Made by a program: the position numbers and the translations under genes
Assembly: GCA_963556255.1 (NCBI GenBank)
Contig: OY744605.1
Span: forward strand, 498,352-562,351
Length of the DNA stretch: 64,000 bases
Direction: 5' to 3'
DNA from: Allolobophora icterica
Taxonomy: Eukaryota; Annelida; Clitellata; Crassiclitellata; Lumbricidae
Shown: piece after piece, positions 53,600 through 64,000 of the stretch
Layout of the letters: each line of letters starts with the position of its first letter
Position numbering within the stretch: position 1 is the stretch's first letter
Notes under the pieces: model-generated
The model's database searches: none
Seen by the model: the letters and a program-made list of their open reading frames with translations, nothing else
Told to the model about the DNA's origin: nothing

Positions 53600-55140
53600 A
53601 ACTATTTTTTAAAAACAAAAATGCTTTTAGCTTCCTGAAGCTGAGCAGGAAGGCTGTTCCAAGCACGCGGGCCAGCGACCCGAAAGGCCCGATCGCCCAT
53701 TTTGGTTTTTGTTGCTGGCACGAAGACATCAGCGGACTTCGCTGATCGCAATCGTGACCTATTAGGGTCGTCTTGGTCTTGCGAGACCAAGACCAAGACT
53801 TTGAACCTCAAGACCAAGACCAAGACTTTGAACCTCAAGACCAAGACTTTTGGTCTCAAGACCAAGACCAAGACTTTTAAAAACGAACTCGAGTGCACTC
53901 GAGACCAAGACCTTGGTCTCGAGGACAACAAGTCTGGGTAAAGGCCGAGATCGCGAACCTCGTTCCGTGGCTCGACAGCATCCGCACCAATGACGAAAGG
54001 GCTTTGATCTAATTTTTTAACCCTGCCGATCTAAATTTTGTACCCTGCGTGAGGATGAGCACCAGATGAATTCTGACTTTGATGAATTGAGCTGCAGTCT
54101 ATGCATTTCATCCAGTCAGTGATGTCGCTGATGCAGCTCATTGAGATGGACCGCAGACGCTGTACGTCGGTGGAATTAGGACGACAGAATCCGTAGACCT
54201 GTGAGTCGTCCGCGTAGAGATGACCCTGCAGACCGTGCTTGGATATTATGGTCAAGATGTCGGCAGTATAAAGGAGGAAAAGAATGGGTCCCAGGACTGA
54301 ACCCTGAGGGACGCCACAGGTGAGGATAGTTGCTGTGGAAGAGGAGCCGGAATGGCGGACACATTATTGTCTGCCAGTGAGGTAGGACGTCATCCACTCT
54401 AGCGCAGTAGATGGTATACCAAAAGACAAGTGCAGTCGATGAAGCAGAATGTCGTGGTCGACTGTGTCGAATGCAGAAGAGTGAGAAGACAGGTCCAGAA
54501 GAGAAAGAAGAGAGAAGTTTCGAGAGTCAGTGGCAAGAAGGATGTCAGACAGCATACCTGCAAGAACCGTCTCAGTAGAATGGAAAGCACAGTAGGCCGA
54601 CTGTCTGTTGGGGAACAACTGGTTGATGTTGAGGTAATTAGCAAGTTGCCTGGCTACAACCCGTTCCAGCATTTTAGACAGAACAGACTGTTATAAATGG
54701 TCGATAGTTTTTTTACATCTGCGGTGTCTAGGCCAGGTTTCTTTGGTAGCGGAGTTATGGCTGCAACTTTGAAGGCCGTTGGAACTCTGCCAGTTGAGAT
54801 GGAACGGTTGACCAGTTGAGTGACAAATGGGGCAATCATACCAGCGCATTCCTTTAGCAGCCACGTAGGCAGCGTGTCGGCCGTTGACTGCTTGTTTGGA
54901 GTGCACTGGATAAGCCCCAGAATGTCAGTATATTTTATTGACTGAGTGAATAAGCAATCTATAGCTTGTATATCATTTTGCTGGAGCAGTGCATTGAATG
55001 TGGTTTTGCATTTTAGAGTGACTGATCTAACGGAGGCAAAATGAATGTTGAAGTGATCGGTCGCATTCGTCCAAGCGTTGGTGAGGACAGTGCAGCTGGT
55101 GTTGCTGAGAACAGAACCGTTCTTGAGGTCGAAGGTCACA
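53600..55140 (-). pseudogene. LINE ORF2 remnant with internal deletion and repeat insertion
   Basis: Minus strand, in order: [75 protein letters not shown] (the YADD catalytic box), then DRAFRVAGPRAWNSLPAQLQ at 53610-53700. Thumb sequence between ~53940 and 54030 is missing. A gaccaagac array (53766-53935) ending gaggacaacaag, as in the element at 38649-39675, sits there. Several frameshifts. Confidence 0.85.
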
Positions 55141-55875
55141 ATCGGCTGAAGAGCAAACTAACGGGAGCCACATTTACGTCAGTTTAAATGCATTTCCCTC
55201 TTAGATTCTTTCTCTTCAGTATGGGTTCTCATGATTCCTGCTTCTTACATGGTCCTCCTTGTTTCGCTGATTAACATTTTTATAGTAACATAATTTATTC
55301 TGTTGACATTTATAACAGTTTTGTGGAGCAGGTATTAATTGGCTTTGCCAGTTAAAGGATGTTAAATTCATTGAAAATTGATGAAAAATTGATTTACAAC
55401 TTTTGTTAGCATGTTTCTTCTTTGATGGGTATTTGAACTTGTAAGTTTTTTTGTTAATTCCTGAACTATGCTTATTAATTTGCTTCATTTTTTATGGTAA
55501 AAACAGCTAGTTAATTTAATTGTGTTGCACTGATAATTTCTAACATGTTACTAATGACTTAATGACTAATGACTTAATGACTTAATGACTCTGCAGAACA
55601 TCTTACCAGTTATTGCCATTAACAAATGCAATATCAGTCGGACACGAGCAGACCGATGGTGGCGGACTTGTTACAACATTTAGTAGCATGAATTATTTTG
55701 TTGTATTTGAAATTTATATAGCACCACCAACAGGAGAAAGTATTCATGGATTCTTCATACCAGTAACACAATCATGAGCTGACCGATTTGCAGAAAATTC
55801 TATTAACAGCAGAAGAAACGATGATGACAATTGTCAGTGATTAAATAACAGAATTCATTTAGCTCCTTTACCTAG

Positions 55876-58800
55876 GGTACTGATAATGTTTAGGTTTCAA
55901 CATTTGCATAAGCCAAAAGAGTCGACGTTCGACGTATTCCAATCATCGGTTGAACCAATGATGCATCTCTTCATGACAGGATTCAATTGTTACTTAATCG
56001 TCATCGGTGACCAGGGTTCCGGAAAGGCATTTACCATTTCCGATACAAGTTCCGGCCAGTCTGGTGTCCTGCCTCTCCTCATTCAACATCTCTTTGCCAA
56101 GCTCGATGAGGGTCTGATGATCTCTTATCGATTTTATGCGAACATGTACTTGCAGTTTTTTTTATCATAGCATTTTCTTACTTATGATATCATCATCATC
56201 ATATTCAATCTATATAATCCTCATACGAATGATCATCGTCGTATTCATAGCTGATCGTCATACATCATCATCTTACTTGTCATCATATTCATCATCATCC
56301 ATACCATCATCATTTTTGTTGCCATCATTATCATCATTGACATTGTTTTCATCATTTCATAATCATTTTCATCATCATCGGCTTCACTATGTACCCACCA
56401 TTCATATCTCTCATCCATAAAACATTTAACACTATTTAGTACTCTAACCATTTAAAGAAATACGGCACTGTATATTTGTCTGAATTCAGTGGGACACCCA
56501 GGCAAAGCCGGTCACTTGTTTGATTCAGGACTGTTAACATATAAGATATCTGTCAAATGATGTTAATGCGTTCCAGCAACAGACAGTCTTTTGTTTTCAT
56601 ATATAGACGCTGAAGAGGGAATTCTACTGAGAGGGAATTCCGCGAGAGGCAGGCTACTGAACCTGCAGATTTTTGAAGTAACGGATGATTCGATCAAAGA
56701 TCTGCTCTGTGCTCCATCATCGACTTCACGACGACTCGAAGTCACAAACTCTGCCGAAGTTGGACCTTCTGTTGCAGTAAGTCTTTCCGGGGCCTAAAAT
56801 AGCATGTTTTCTGACACAGTGTGCAGTTGACATTGACAAGTGTGCAGTTGACATTGTCGAGTGTGCAGCTGACTTGTCAGGAGTGTACAGTTGACATTGT
56901 CTAGAGTGTGCAGTGTGTAGTCTGAATTTCTGAGAGATTAGCTCTACAGTCAACTACACACGATTTCATTCTAATACCTGACATTTTAATTACCAGTTCA
57001 ATTGGACATTTTGAGGGAGAGCGTGCAGTCGACATTTTTCAGTATTTCAGGCACGGAGTCTCTCTCAACTGTCCTCATTTATGAGACTTCAACACATTTA
57101 TGCAACAGTAGTCAAGTTTTCCCAACAGATAGCTGCAAAGTTTATTATTTTTTTCACGTATTCATTACTTTTTACACGTGCAAGGATGGTTAATCTGAAT
57201 TGCAAAACAGGTAAGGGTTTTTGTTGCATGAAAAAGTCAATGATGAAATTGTCAGAAATGGTTAAAGCTGATTAAAAAATACAAGAAAAGGATTTGCATT
57301 TTATGGCTTTGGAGGAAAAAATACAAATTATATTCCTGAATATTAAAAATGGAAGTCTGTGAGTAAATGAGTGAGGACCGGAAGTGAAATTCGTTAAAAG
57401 ATTTCCAAGTCTTTATTCTGATAATTTCTAGGAATTTTTCAGTTTTTTATTGATTTTCATTTAATTGCTTATGAGTTTTTCTGTTTTTATCAAAAGAATC
57501 TGTCGTCTGTTGCTCCTTCGAACAACTCTGAGGGCCAGCTGGTCTTCCGTCAAGGATGGGCAAACAGAAACAGGAAAGCAGTTACCTTCGTTCAACTTGA
57601 CCTTTCCATGGTATAAGGGTCTCTATTATCTGGGATATGTATCTAATTAATCACCTAATTTTTCATAATTAATTGCAGTACTTTTGTGAGTTGTCTAAAA
57701 TGCCCTCAATTGATCTAATCTAATCGAACATGGAACTCATTGATTGGACGTCACATGTGATGTCACTCTTCTAGATTTCTCTGCATTGTTTTGCTTAAAT
57801 GACAACATTTCTCCTCGTAATAACATTTTACACGATATTAGGCTAAATCAGTGAATGCCTATCTTGTATGTATGACATGTATGTATGTATGTATGTATGT
57901 ATGTATGTATGTATGTATGTATGTATATATGTATATATATATCTAGAAGAAACTCTGTCTGTCTGTCTGTCACAGATCTTTGACCGCGATGCATTTCTAC
58001 AGTTTTAGAGCTTTTCACTCGAAACCTTCACTGCTGTCTCGGGGTGGGCATTACACACCCAGTGTGAGGCTTCGCGTCCCCCGTTTTCACCGCTTCCATG
58101 GTGTCCCGGCCAAAAAACTGTCCGAAACGCCCCCAAAAATTTTACTCAACCTATTTTCATTCTCACTCGACAGATGGTGCTGCGGTTTAAGCAGCGTTAT
58201 TTTTCTGATTTCACAGTTCTGTTGCTTATTCGCTAGATTAGCAGCCCTAACCTTGGTGGTGGTGGTGGTGGTGGTAGTGGTGGTGGTGGTGGTGGCTTAT
58301 AACCCCGGCAACGCCGGGTAAACCTCCTAGTTGTATATATGTAACTTAACAGAGCACATTTTAAGTACCTAACAGAGGCACTGTATCTATGACTATCTAT
58401 GAGATCTAAACAATTGCATCGTTTGAAGACAGTTAGCAAATTTATTCCGGATATTTCTATAGCGCCTCTCGAAGTCAACTACTACTCAGAGGCGCTCCCG
58501 ACTACAGCATTTTATACTGTGTCGGAATTTTCACGTCAAAGCGCCACGAGCAGTCGCGAGTGAAGGACTTGCCCAAGGTCCGTACACAGCGGCTAGAGTG
58601 GGATTCGAACCTGCAACCCTCCGGTCACAAGGCGCCGAACTTACCACTGAACCACCATGCCCCAAATGTGTGCTGCACAGCATCTTAGAGAATCTTAGTT
58701 TGAAATTAGTTTGACCTTGGAGTGGTGCTATATAAATTTCCAATTGCATTTACAATAAAAACACTAATTAATTCTATAATAATTGTCTTGCTGTGTTTAA

Positions 58801-59572
58801 TGTGAAGCCCATGCAGGATACGTCTCCACCAACCAAATCACGATTCAGCGTTGTCGTTCTTCCTGCTGTTCAAACACCATCAACAGCACCGACCGGGGTC
58901 AGGGTCAGCCAACCGTCTGCAACTGAGAGGTCAATGTCTGCTATCAGCCAATTGGTCGCCGCTTTAGCCAATCAACCGTTTCCAGATCGAGCTGTCAACT
59001 ATTCGTACGTCTTTCCACTGTCTTGCATTCCTGTCTAAGTGCCTGAGGAAGATTATGATCATAATTTGTCTCTTTTTTATGCATTTCTTTTGTTATTTGT
59101 CTGATTACTATGTGACAATACAATACAGTGGATGTTATTCAATTACATCATTATGCCAAATTTTATATAAAATCTTTTCTTTGGACTTTTTTGTGGGAAT
59201 GTGGGAAAGCCCAGAAGCACTCTGTTTCAGATTTTGTCCGAAATTTGAATCATAATGAAAGTAGTTTCGTGCTTCTGATGAGATTCTATTGAAGTGGTGC
59301 TATATAAATTGGGAATTAAGATTAGCATTGTTTCAGTAAGTCTTAATAATTCAGGTGTTTTTGCCTAATCCTGAATCATCTTACCTGGTCCCATTGATTA
59401 AGTTCCATTTGTTTACATATCTACCTTTCCTTTAGTTATTTCTTTGGGTAACTGTCATTTCCTCCACCTCATAACCATCGCCATCGTCATCTTCACCATC
59501 ATGAACATAATTAATATCATAATTGTACATCATCATAATGATCCTTGTCATCATGATGATCATACTTATCAT

Positions 59573-59650
<78 letters not shown>

Positions 59651-62600
59651 TGTGATCATCCTTATAAATGTTTCAATACAGTACAATAGTCATCATCATA
59701 GCAATCATCGTTATTCTTGGTTATTTATGTGAGTATTTGTTTACATTTGTAGGGTTTGTCCTCTGACGAGGCTGTTGGAGGAGGGTCTGGGGGGAAACTG
59801 TAAGACAACAGCTCTCGTTTGCTTCCCGACATATTCCAATCCTAGTGTTGACGCTGCACTATTTCATTTGGCGGACAGCCTCTCCAAAGTCAAGAACTAT
59901 CCAATTATTAACAACACCTTTGCCCAGGTAAGAAATATATCCAATGATTAACACTATTCAACGATAACTTTGTCAGGTGAGGAGTTATGCACGGTCTTAT
60001 CTTCAGGAACACCTGTGTTCTATTATTACAATGTTTACATTGATTACAGAGATTTTCATACTTACAGTTAGAACACTATTGAAATTGAATACAGGCATTA
60101 CAACAATTACGGTTGTTACATTTCAGGTTGATTACAGAGATTATCTTAATTACAGTTGTTCCACTGTTTATATTTATTACAGCAATTACCATAGTTACAG
60201 TTACTAAACTGTTAAAATTGATTAAAGAGTTTACATAATTCACCATTATTGTCAACACGTGGGCAAGCTGTTGATGTGAATGTGTCTCTGTACATCCACG
60301 TTCATGGGACACATGGCTCATCCAAATTTTGCTACAGGTGTTGAGTAGAGGCCAGCTGTGGACAGGGGCGGACTGGGCTGAGAATTTCTACCGGGAAACA
60401 GTTCGTCGAAGGGCCCTCACTCGTATTGGTGATTGGTGGCGTATGACGATTGCATCACAGTAACACTGTTACTTATGTTACGAAAACAAGTACTCAATAG
60501 TTACGTGTGTCGACCGTTGAACTGCACTGAATAGTGTTCAACGATTTGTTGTTCGGTAGCGAGTCGGTACAGCAAATCATAAAAATCAATGAATCGATAG
60601 CAGCAGCAGCTTAGCAAAGACTTGTGAAACTTTTGCCATGACATGGAACAGATCATCTACACTGTGTCCCGATGAAAAGTGGACCCCAAGAAAAAGTGTC
60701 ATAACTCGGTCAAAACTTTTAGCATTTGCCTGAAATTTTAAAAACAACAACAATAGCCATATTACAACCAAATCCTAACGCTGTTTGGAAATGTTGCCGA
60801 GTTTGTGAAGTTTGTGAATGTTTGAGACGCAGCCCTGAAAATGGGAAGTTTCCAACATACAAGAGCCATAAGGAAGTGAAGTTCAGCTACAGCTGGTGTT
60901 CAAAATGTCCTTTTTGTTCACGGACACACGACCGTAGACGTGGACGCCACTGTTTGATGGCCCGATCGATGATCACGTGATCAAAAAGCTGCCACTCTTC
61001 AATCAGACGCGCCTCCGGTGATCGACGTCACGAATGCGGGAACGATAAACGCGCTCCTCCAGTACTCTCCAGGTTTGGATTTCGCGTCTGATTGAAGAGT
61101 GGCAGCTGTTTTACCACGTGATCATCGATCGAGCCATCAAACAGTGGCGTCCACGTCTACGGTCGTGTGTCCCTGAACAAAAAGGACATTTTGAACACCA
61201 GCTGTAGCTGAACTTCACTTCCTTATGGCTCTTGTATGTTGGAAACTTCCCATTTTCAGGGCTGCGTCTCAAACATTCACAAACTTGACAAACTCGGCAA
61301 CATTTCAAAACGGCGTTAGGATTTGGTGGCAATATGGCTACTCTTGTAGTTTATAAAATTTCAGGCAAATGCTAAAAGTTTTGACCGAGTTATGACACTC
61401 TTTCTTGGGGTCCACTTTTCATCGGGACACAGTGTATAGTGACAGGGGCGTCTATCCCCCTAAGTCACTGGAGCAACTTGCCCTCCCTCCCACCCTCTTC
61501 CCCTCCGCCTTTCCTCCCCCCTCCCCGCTAATGATGGCACATACACTTACAGATCCCCCCATTTCTTGGATGGAGCATATGCTCCAAGGTTTCCATGGTG
61601 AAGACGCCCCTGTGTTGTGATGGAGTCAAGAACATCTTTTTCGGAACACATCAGCACAAACACATCTCCACTGTGTCCCAATTGAACGGATCCCATTTTT
61701 GTTTTAGCAATAAATATGTCAATTCTAAAACTAATTCAATCAAATTTAACAAATTATCAATTTTTCTTCGAAAATTTCATCAAATTCTATCAACAGAGTC
61801 CAAAGTTATACACATTCAAAGTTGGACAAACAAAATTCGAACTTTCCAACATGTAAAATTCATTTCTAATTTTTCTTAAATTAAACTTTACAATTCGACA
61901 AAAACAAGAAGAAATCAATATTTTAAATTAATTTGAGTCAAATGTTGTTCTTTAAAGTTGATGTTCAAAATGCTCCAATTAGCTCGAATATATGGTCTAA
62001 GGGGATCTCGCCATTCATTGATTGCACGATCAATTCTTTGATCAGAATGGAAATTCATCCACAACTCGCTATTTGAGATGGTCAACGTCGCGTATGCGGG
62101 TTTGATAAACACGTTCTTGAAGGATCCTCCATATCTTATAGTCGAGCGGATTGAGATCGGGGCTATCGGGGCGGTGGGGGGGGGTCAAAGAGTGAGTAAA
62201 ATAAAAAAAATTGAGCTTCTATTAAAAGCAGATCCACAGATCGATTCTCTGGCTCAGTGAGCTACAGCACTGTCCTTCAGGAATATGAAATTCCTTCAGA
62301 AACTTTTTGCTCCGTAATGTTTCTCTTGTCTTAAAATTTTAATCAAATTCAAGTCATCTTTACTGGAAAACATTATCTTTTATAATCGCCTGCTTAAATG
62401 GAAAGGAAGTCATTATGATGACATTTTTTTTAGTAAGTAAGGTATGCGGTTTGCAAAACAATAATTTTTATCTTTTACATGTTGGAAAGTTCGAATTTTG
62501 TTTATCCAACTTTGAATGTGCATAACTTTGTACCTTGTTGATAAAATGTTAAAAAATATTCGGAAAATATTGATAAATTATCTCTCTTTGAAATAATAAA

Positions 62601-63315
62601 CTTTTAATGAATTTAGAATTAACAGATTTATTGTCAAAACAAAATGGTATCAGACCAATTGGGAATTTGGGACACAGCGTAGTTTGTCATCTCCGAGCGA
62701 GGCGCTTAGCCGTGTCTTGATGATCTTAAGCTTACTAAAGGCCCGTTCACAGGGCACTTTTGAAAAAGACAGAGTGAGTAAGCAAGGTACAGACCGGAGA
62801 AAGCATATGTGTGAAGCGAACATCTTGTAACAACAGTTGATACATTGCTTACAGGCCCCAGCGCAATTCACAACACGTGAATCAGCATCCACTGTTTCAT
62901 GCGTTTCGTGATGCGAACCTTCACCCCATTTTAACGTGCCGATCTTGAGCATGGTCAGCCGAGTTTAATTGGGCAGGGGCCCACCGGGAAATTTCCCGGT
63001 TTCCCGGCGGGCCAGTCCGCCCCTGGCTGTGGAAAAATAAGAAACGATTCCAAATAGAAAAATATATCTTTAGATGATTCTCTGTGGTTCATCAGGTGAG
63101 AAGTCTTAGTGTCCAGTTTTAATTGCTGACCTGTGTCCACCTGTTGACCTGTGTCCATTTGCTGACCTGTTTCCACTTGCAATGTTTAGCAACTTCTGAC
63201 CCAGTTTCGCGCTCGGATCATCGCCCTGGAGAGACAGATGGATCCAACGACTCCAGGTTTACATCAAAGCATCAACAACGCAGGGGAAAGTGTGGACGAA
63301 CTTCGAACAGAAAAC
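55876..63315 (+). CDS. Divergent kinesin-motor-like protein (partial)
   Basis: Exons: ~55876-56111, 56607-56776, 57497-57610, ~58817-59004 (or from 58808), 59753-59927, 63190-63315; phases agree. Kinesin landmarks: STFDVFQSSVEPMMHLFMTG, then P-loop GDQGSGKAFT (family consensus GQTGSGKTxT). FEVTDDSIKDLL corresponds to the xxEIYNExIxDLL strand. AISQLVAALA, then PLTRLLEEGLGGNCKTTALV (consensus SKLTRLLxxSLGGNxKT) and FHLADSLSKVKNYPIIN follow. After the motor, QLLTQFRARIIALERQM looks like a neck coiled coil. Switch I (SSRSH) is absent, and switch II is reduced to LDL with no AGSE, so ATPase activity is doubtful. The first exon(s) and the 3' end were not found; a possible terminal exon near 63829-63893 is weak. 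Subfamily not recognised. Confidence 0.78.
57884..57928. repeat. (ATGT)n microsatellite
   Basis: About eleven tetranucleotide copies grading into a TA run, directly before the Helitron-like element. Confidence 0.9.
57942..58330 (+). mobile_element. Non-autonomous Helitron-like element, copy 2
   Basis: Starts TCTAGAAGAAACTCTGTCTG after a TA-rich site. It ends with the hairpin ccccggcaacgccggg and CCTAG followed by T. It shares gcatttctacag, cattacacacccagtgtgag and a GGT-triplet run with 21921-22279. In an intron of the kinesin-like gene. Confidence 0.7.
58453..58665 (-). repeat. tRNA-derived SINE
   Basis: Close copy of 22281-22497: minus strand ggggcatggtggttcagtgg and ggttcgaatcccac boxes, then the tatagcgcctctcgaag end. 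Confidence 0.85.
59577..59650. repeat. (ATC)n microsatellite
   Basis: About 24 triplets in the kinesin-like gene's intron before the exon at 59753. Met, His and Ile homopolymer frames are artefacts. Confidence 0.95.
60660..61434. mobile_element. Palindromic mariner-derived fold-back element
   Basis: Ends cactgtgtcccgatgaaaag and its inverse, flanked by TA on both sides. The two ~340-bp arms are inverted, diverged copies of a mariner transposase 3' end. The plus-strand arm reads IIDRAIKQWRPRLRSCV and GHFEHQL then a stop, the mariner C-terminus. The minus-strand arm and spacer read TWRVLEERVYRSRIRDVDH. Neither arm encodes the DDE/D triad. Confidence 0.82.
61443..61612. mobile_element. hAT-like MITE, 170 bp
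   Basis: Ends caggggcgtct and agacgcccctg. The flanking octamers tatagtga and tgttgtga agree at six of eight positions, consistent with an old or imperfect duplication. The interior is C/T-rich. Confidence 0.65.
61669..62678 (-). mobile_element. Degenerate mariner element
   Basis: Ends cactgtgtcccaattgaac and caattgggaatttgggacac. Minus strand reads SPDLNPLDYKIWRILQERVY and TRIRDVDHL, then in a shifted frame DQRIDRAINEWRD: the mariner region around the last catalytic Asp and the C-terminus, with stops. Only the right side keeps a TA. Confidence 0.75.
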
Positions 63316-63679
63316 GTACTTCTTCTGTATTACTTAATTCACAGAATTCATTTAAATATAGATGGCATTTATTTTGAGGTCATTTGATGCCTTTGTGAGG
63401 TCCACAAAAGTTATATCATAATCATAATCATTAGTTTCTGATGCCAACCAATTTGCGGCGATGGGTACGAACAAAATGTCATTTGTCAAGGCCAGTGTTC
63501 CTCTCAATGTTGGTTCAAGTCTTGTTATGTCCTCATTTATATTGTCCATCTAATGCTGTCTTCATCTGTGTTTCTTTCTCCTTTGAACCTTGCATGTATG
63601 CACTGTGTGAGATTATTTGCAGAGGAGTCTTAGCTGAACTGACAGAGTGGGTTGAATACATGAGATCTGTCATACAGCA

Positions 63680-63739
63680 TTATATATATAATTATATAAT
63701 ATATAATCTGAACTATGTATATATAATATATGTATATTT

Positions 63740-63776
<37 letters not shown>
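63680..63776. repeat. AT-rich (TA)n tract
   Basis: TA dinucleotides, purest at 63748-63775, downstream of the last identified kinesin-like exon. Confidence 0.9.
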
Positions 63777-63779
<3 letters not shown>

Positions 63780-64000
63780 CAGATTCAAACATACGTAAAC
63801 ATGTCTACATTTTTATTTATAAAGCTCCTAATCCAGGAGTTTGGTTTTGTGGATGACCTTGAGGACTTGTCCATAACCCCTCATGAAATCTGAGTCCAGA
63901 ATGTATTCTGTCCTTGTCCTCAGGTGTCAGTCGTTTTATGCTGTGAATGCATTTCTGTAGTTCACCTGTTGCAAAATTCGCCATGCAACTGTTGTCATAA

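Larger units (their letters stand above)
60363..63025 (-). mobile_element. hAT transposon remnant, 2663 bp, with nested elements
   Basis: Ends caggggcggactggg and ccagtccgcccctg, with exact 8-bp duplications gctgtgga (60355-60362 and 63026-63033). Minus strand at about 62658-62800 encodes CERAFSKLKIIKTRLSASLG, the C-terminal dimerisation signature of hAT transposases. The rest of the transposase is gone. Other transposons (60660-61434, 61443-61612, 61669-62678) occupy the interior. The insertion enlarges the kinesin-like intron between 59927 and 63190. Confidence 0.88.

Noticed and set aside
60726..61332. Two similar Cys-rich frames (CCRVCEVCECLRRSPENG) in opposite directions
   Set aside because: They are antisense readings of the two mariner arms; the sense reading gives the mariner C-terminus.
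63829..63893. Possible last exon of the kinesin-like gene (EFGFVDDLEDLSITPHEI)
   Set aside because: The phase fits and a stop follows, but there is no family similarity and the acceptor context is poor; left out of the model.

Overview
This is a metazoan nuclear window, most likely from a marine invertebrate. The genes are split by many GT-AG introns of roughly 0.2-9 kb, and much of the remaining DNA is non-LTR retrotransposons, tRNA-derived SINEs, hAT-type MITEs, Helitron-like elements, mariner remnants and microsatellites. One gene is equally close to vertebrate BRD7 and BRD9, which argues for a non-vertebrate animal. I cannot name the phylum with confidence. All gene models below were assembled by eye from protein similarity, splice consensus and codon phase.

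Layout. (1) 1-18039, minus: a BRD7/BRD9-type bromodomain gene, 14 exons found, 3' end outside the window. Its 9-kb first intron holds a 6.5-kb Polinton-like element (9349-15833) with ~300-bp terminal inverted repeats, a 6-bp target-site duplication and its own two-exon gene with two PC4-like domains, then a LINE copy. (2) 19028-23913, plus: a complete CIB-type EF-hand gene, head-to-head with the bromodomain gene. (3) 23914-27186: repeat-rich spacer. (4) 27187-35661, minus: mitochondrial prolyl-tRNA synthetase (PARS2), with one expected internal exon not located. (5) 35662-40152: stacked LINE and hAT-MITE insertions, one carrying a piece of PARS2 exon 2. (6) 40153-46691, plus: a seven-exon gene whose phases join a new N-terminal exon, a calreticulin body, a long Glu/Lys/Arg repeat tract and two HMG-box-like domains. 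This is the most unusual object in the window. (7) 46692-55875: repeats, a broken genomic duplicate of PARS2, several LINEs and MITEs, and one weak unassigned gene candidate. (8) 55876-63315 and beyond, plus: a divergent kinesin-motor-like gene whose last identified intron holds a hAT element with two mariner-type remnants and a smaller MITE nested inside.

The host genes have unrelated jobs (chromatin remodelling, calcium signalling, mitochondrial translation, an atypical calreticulin, a motor-like protein) and do not form a pathway. The points of interest are the chimeric calreticulin, the PC4-carrying mobile element, the dispersed PARS2 fragments and the way repeats have reshaped introns and splice sites.
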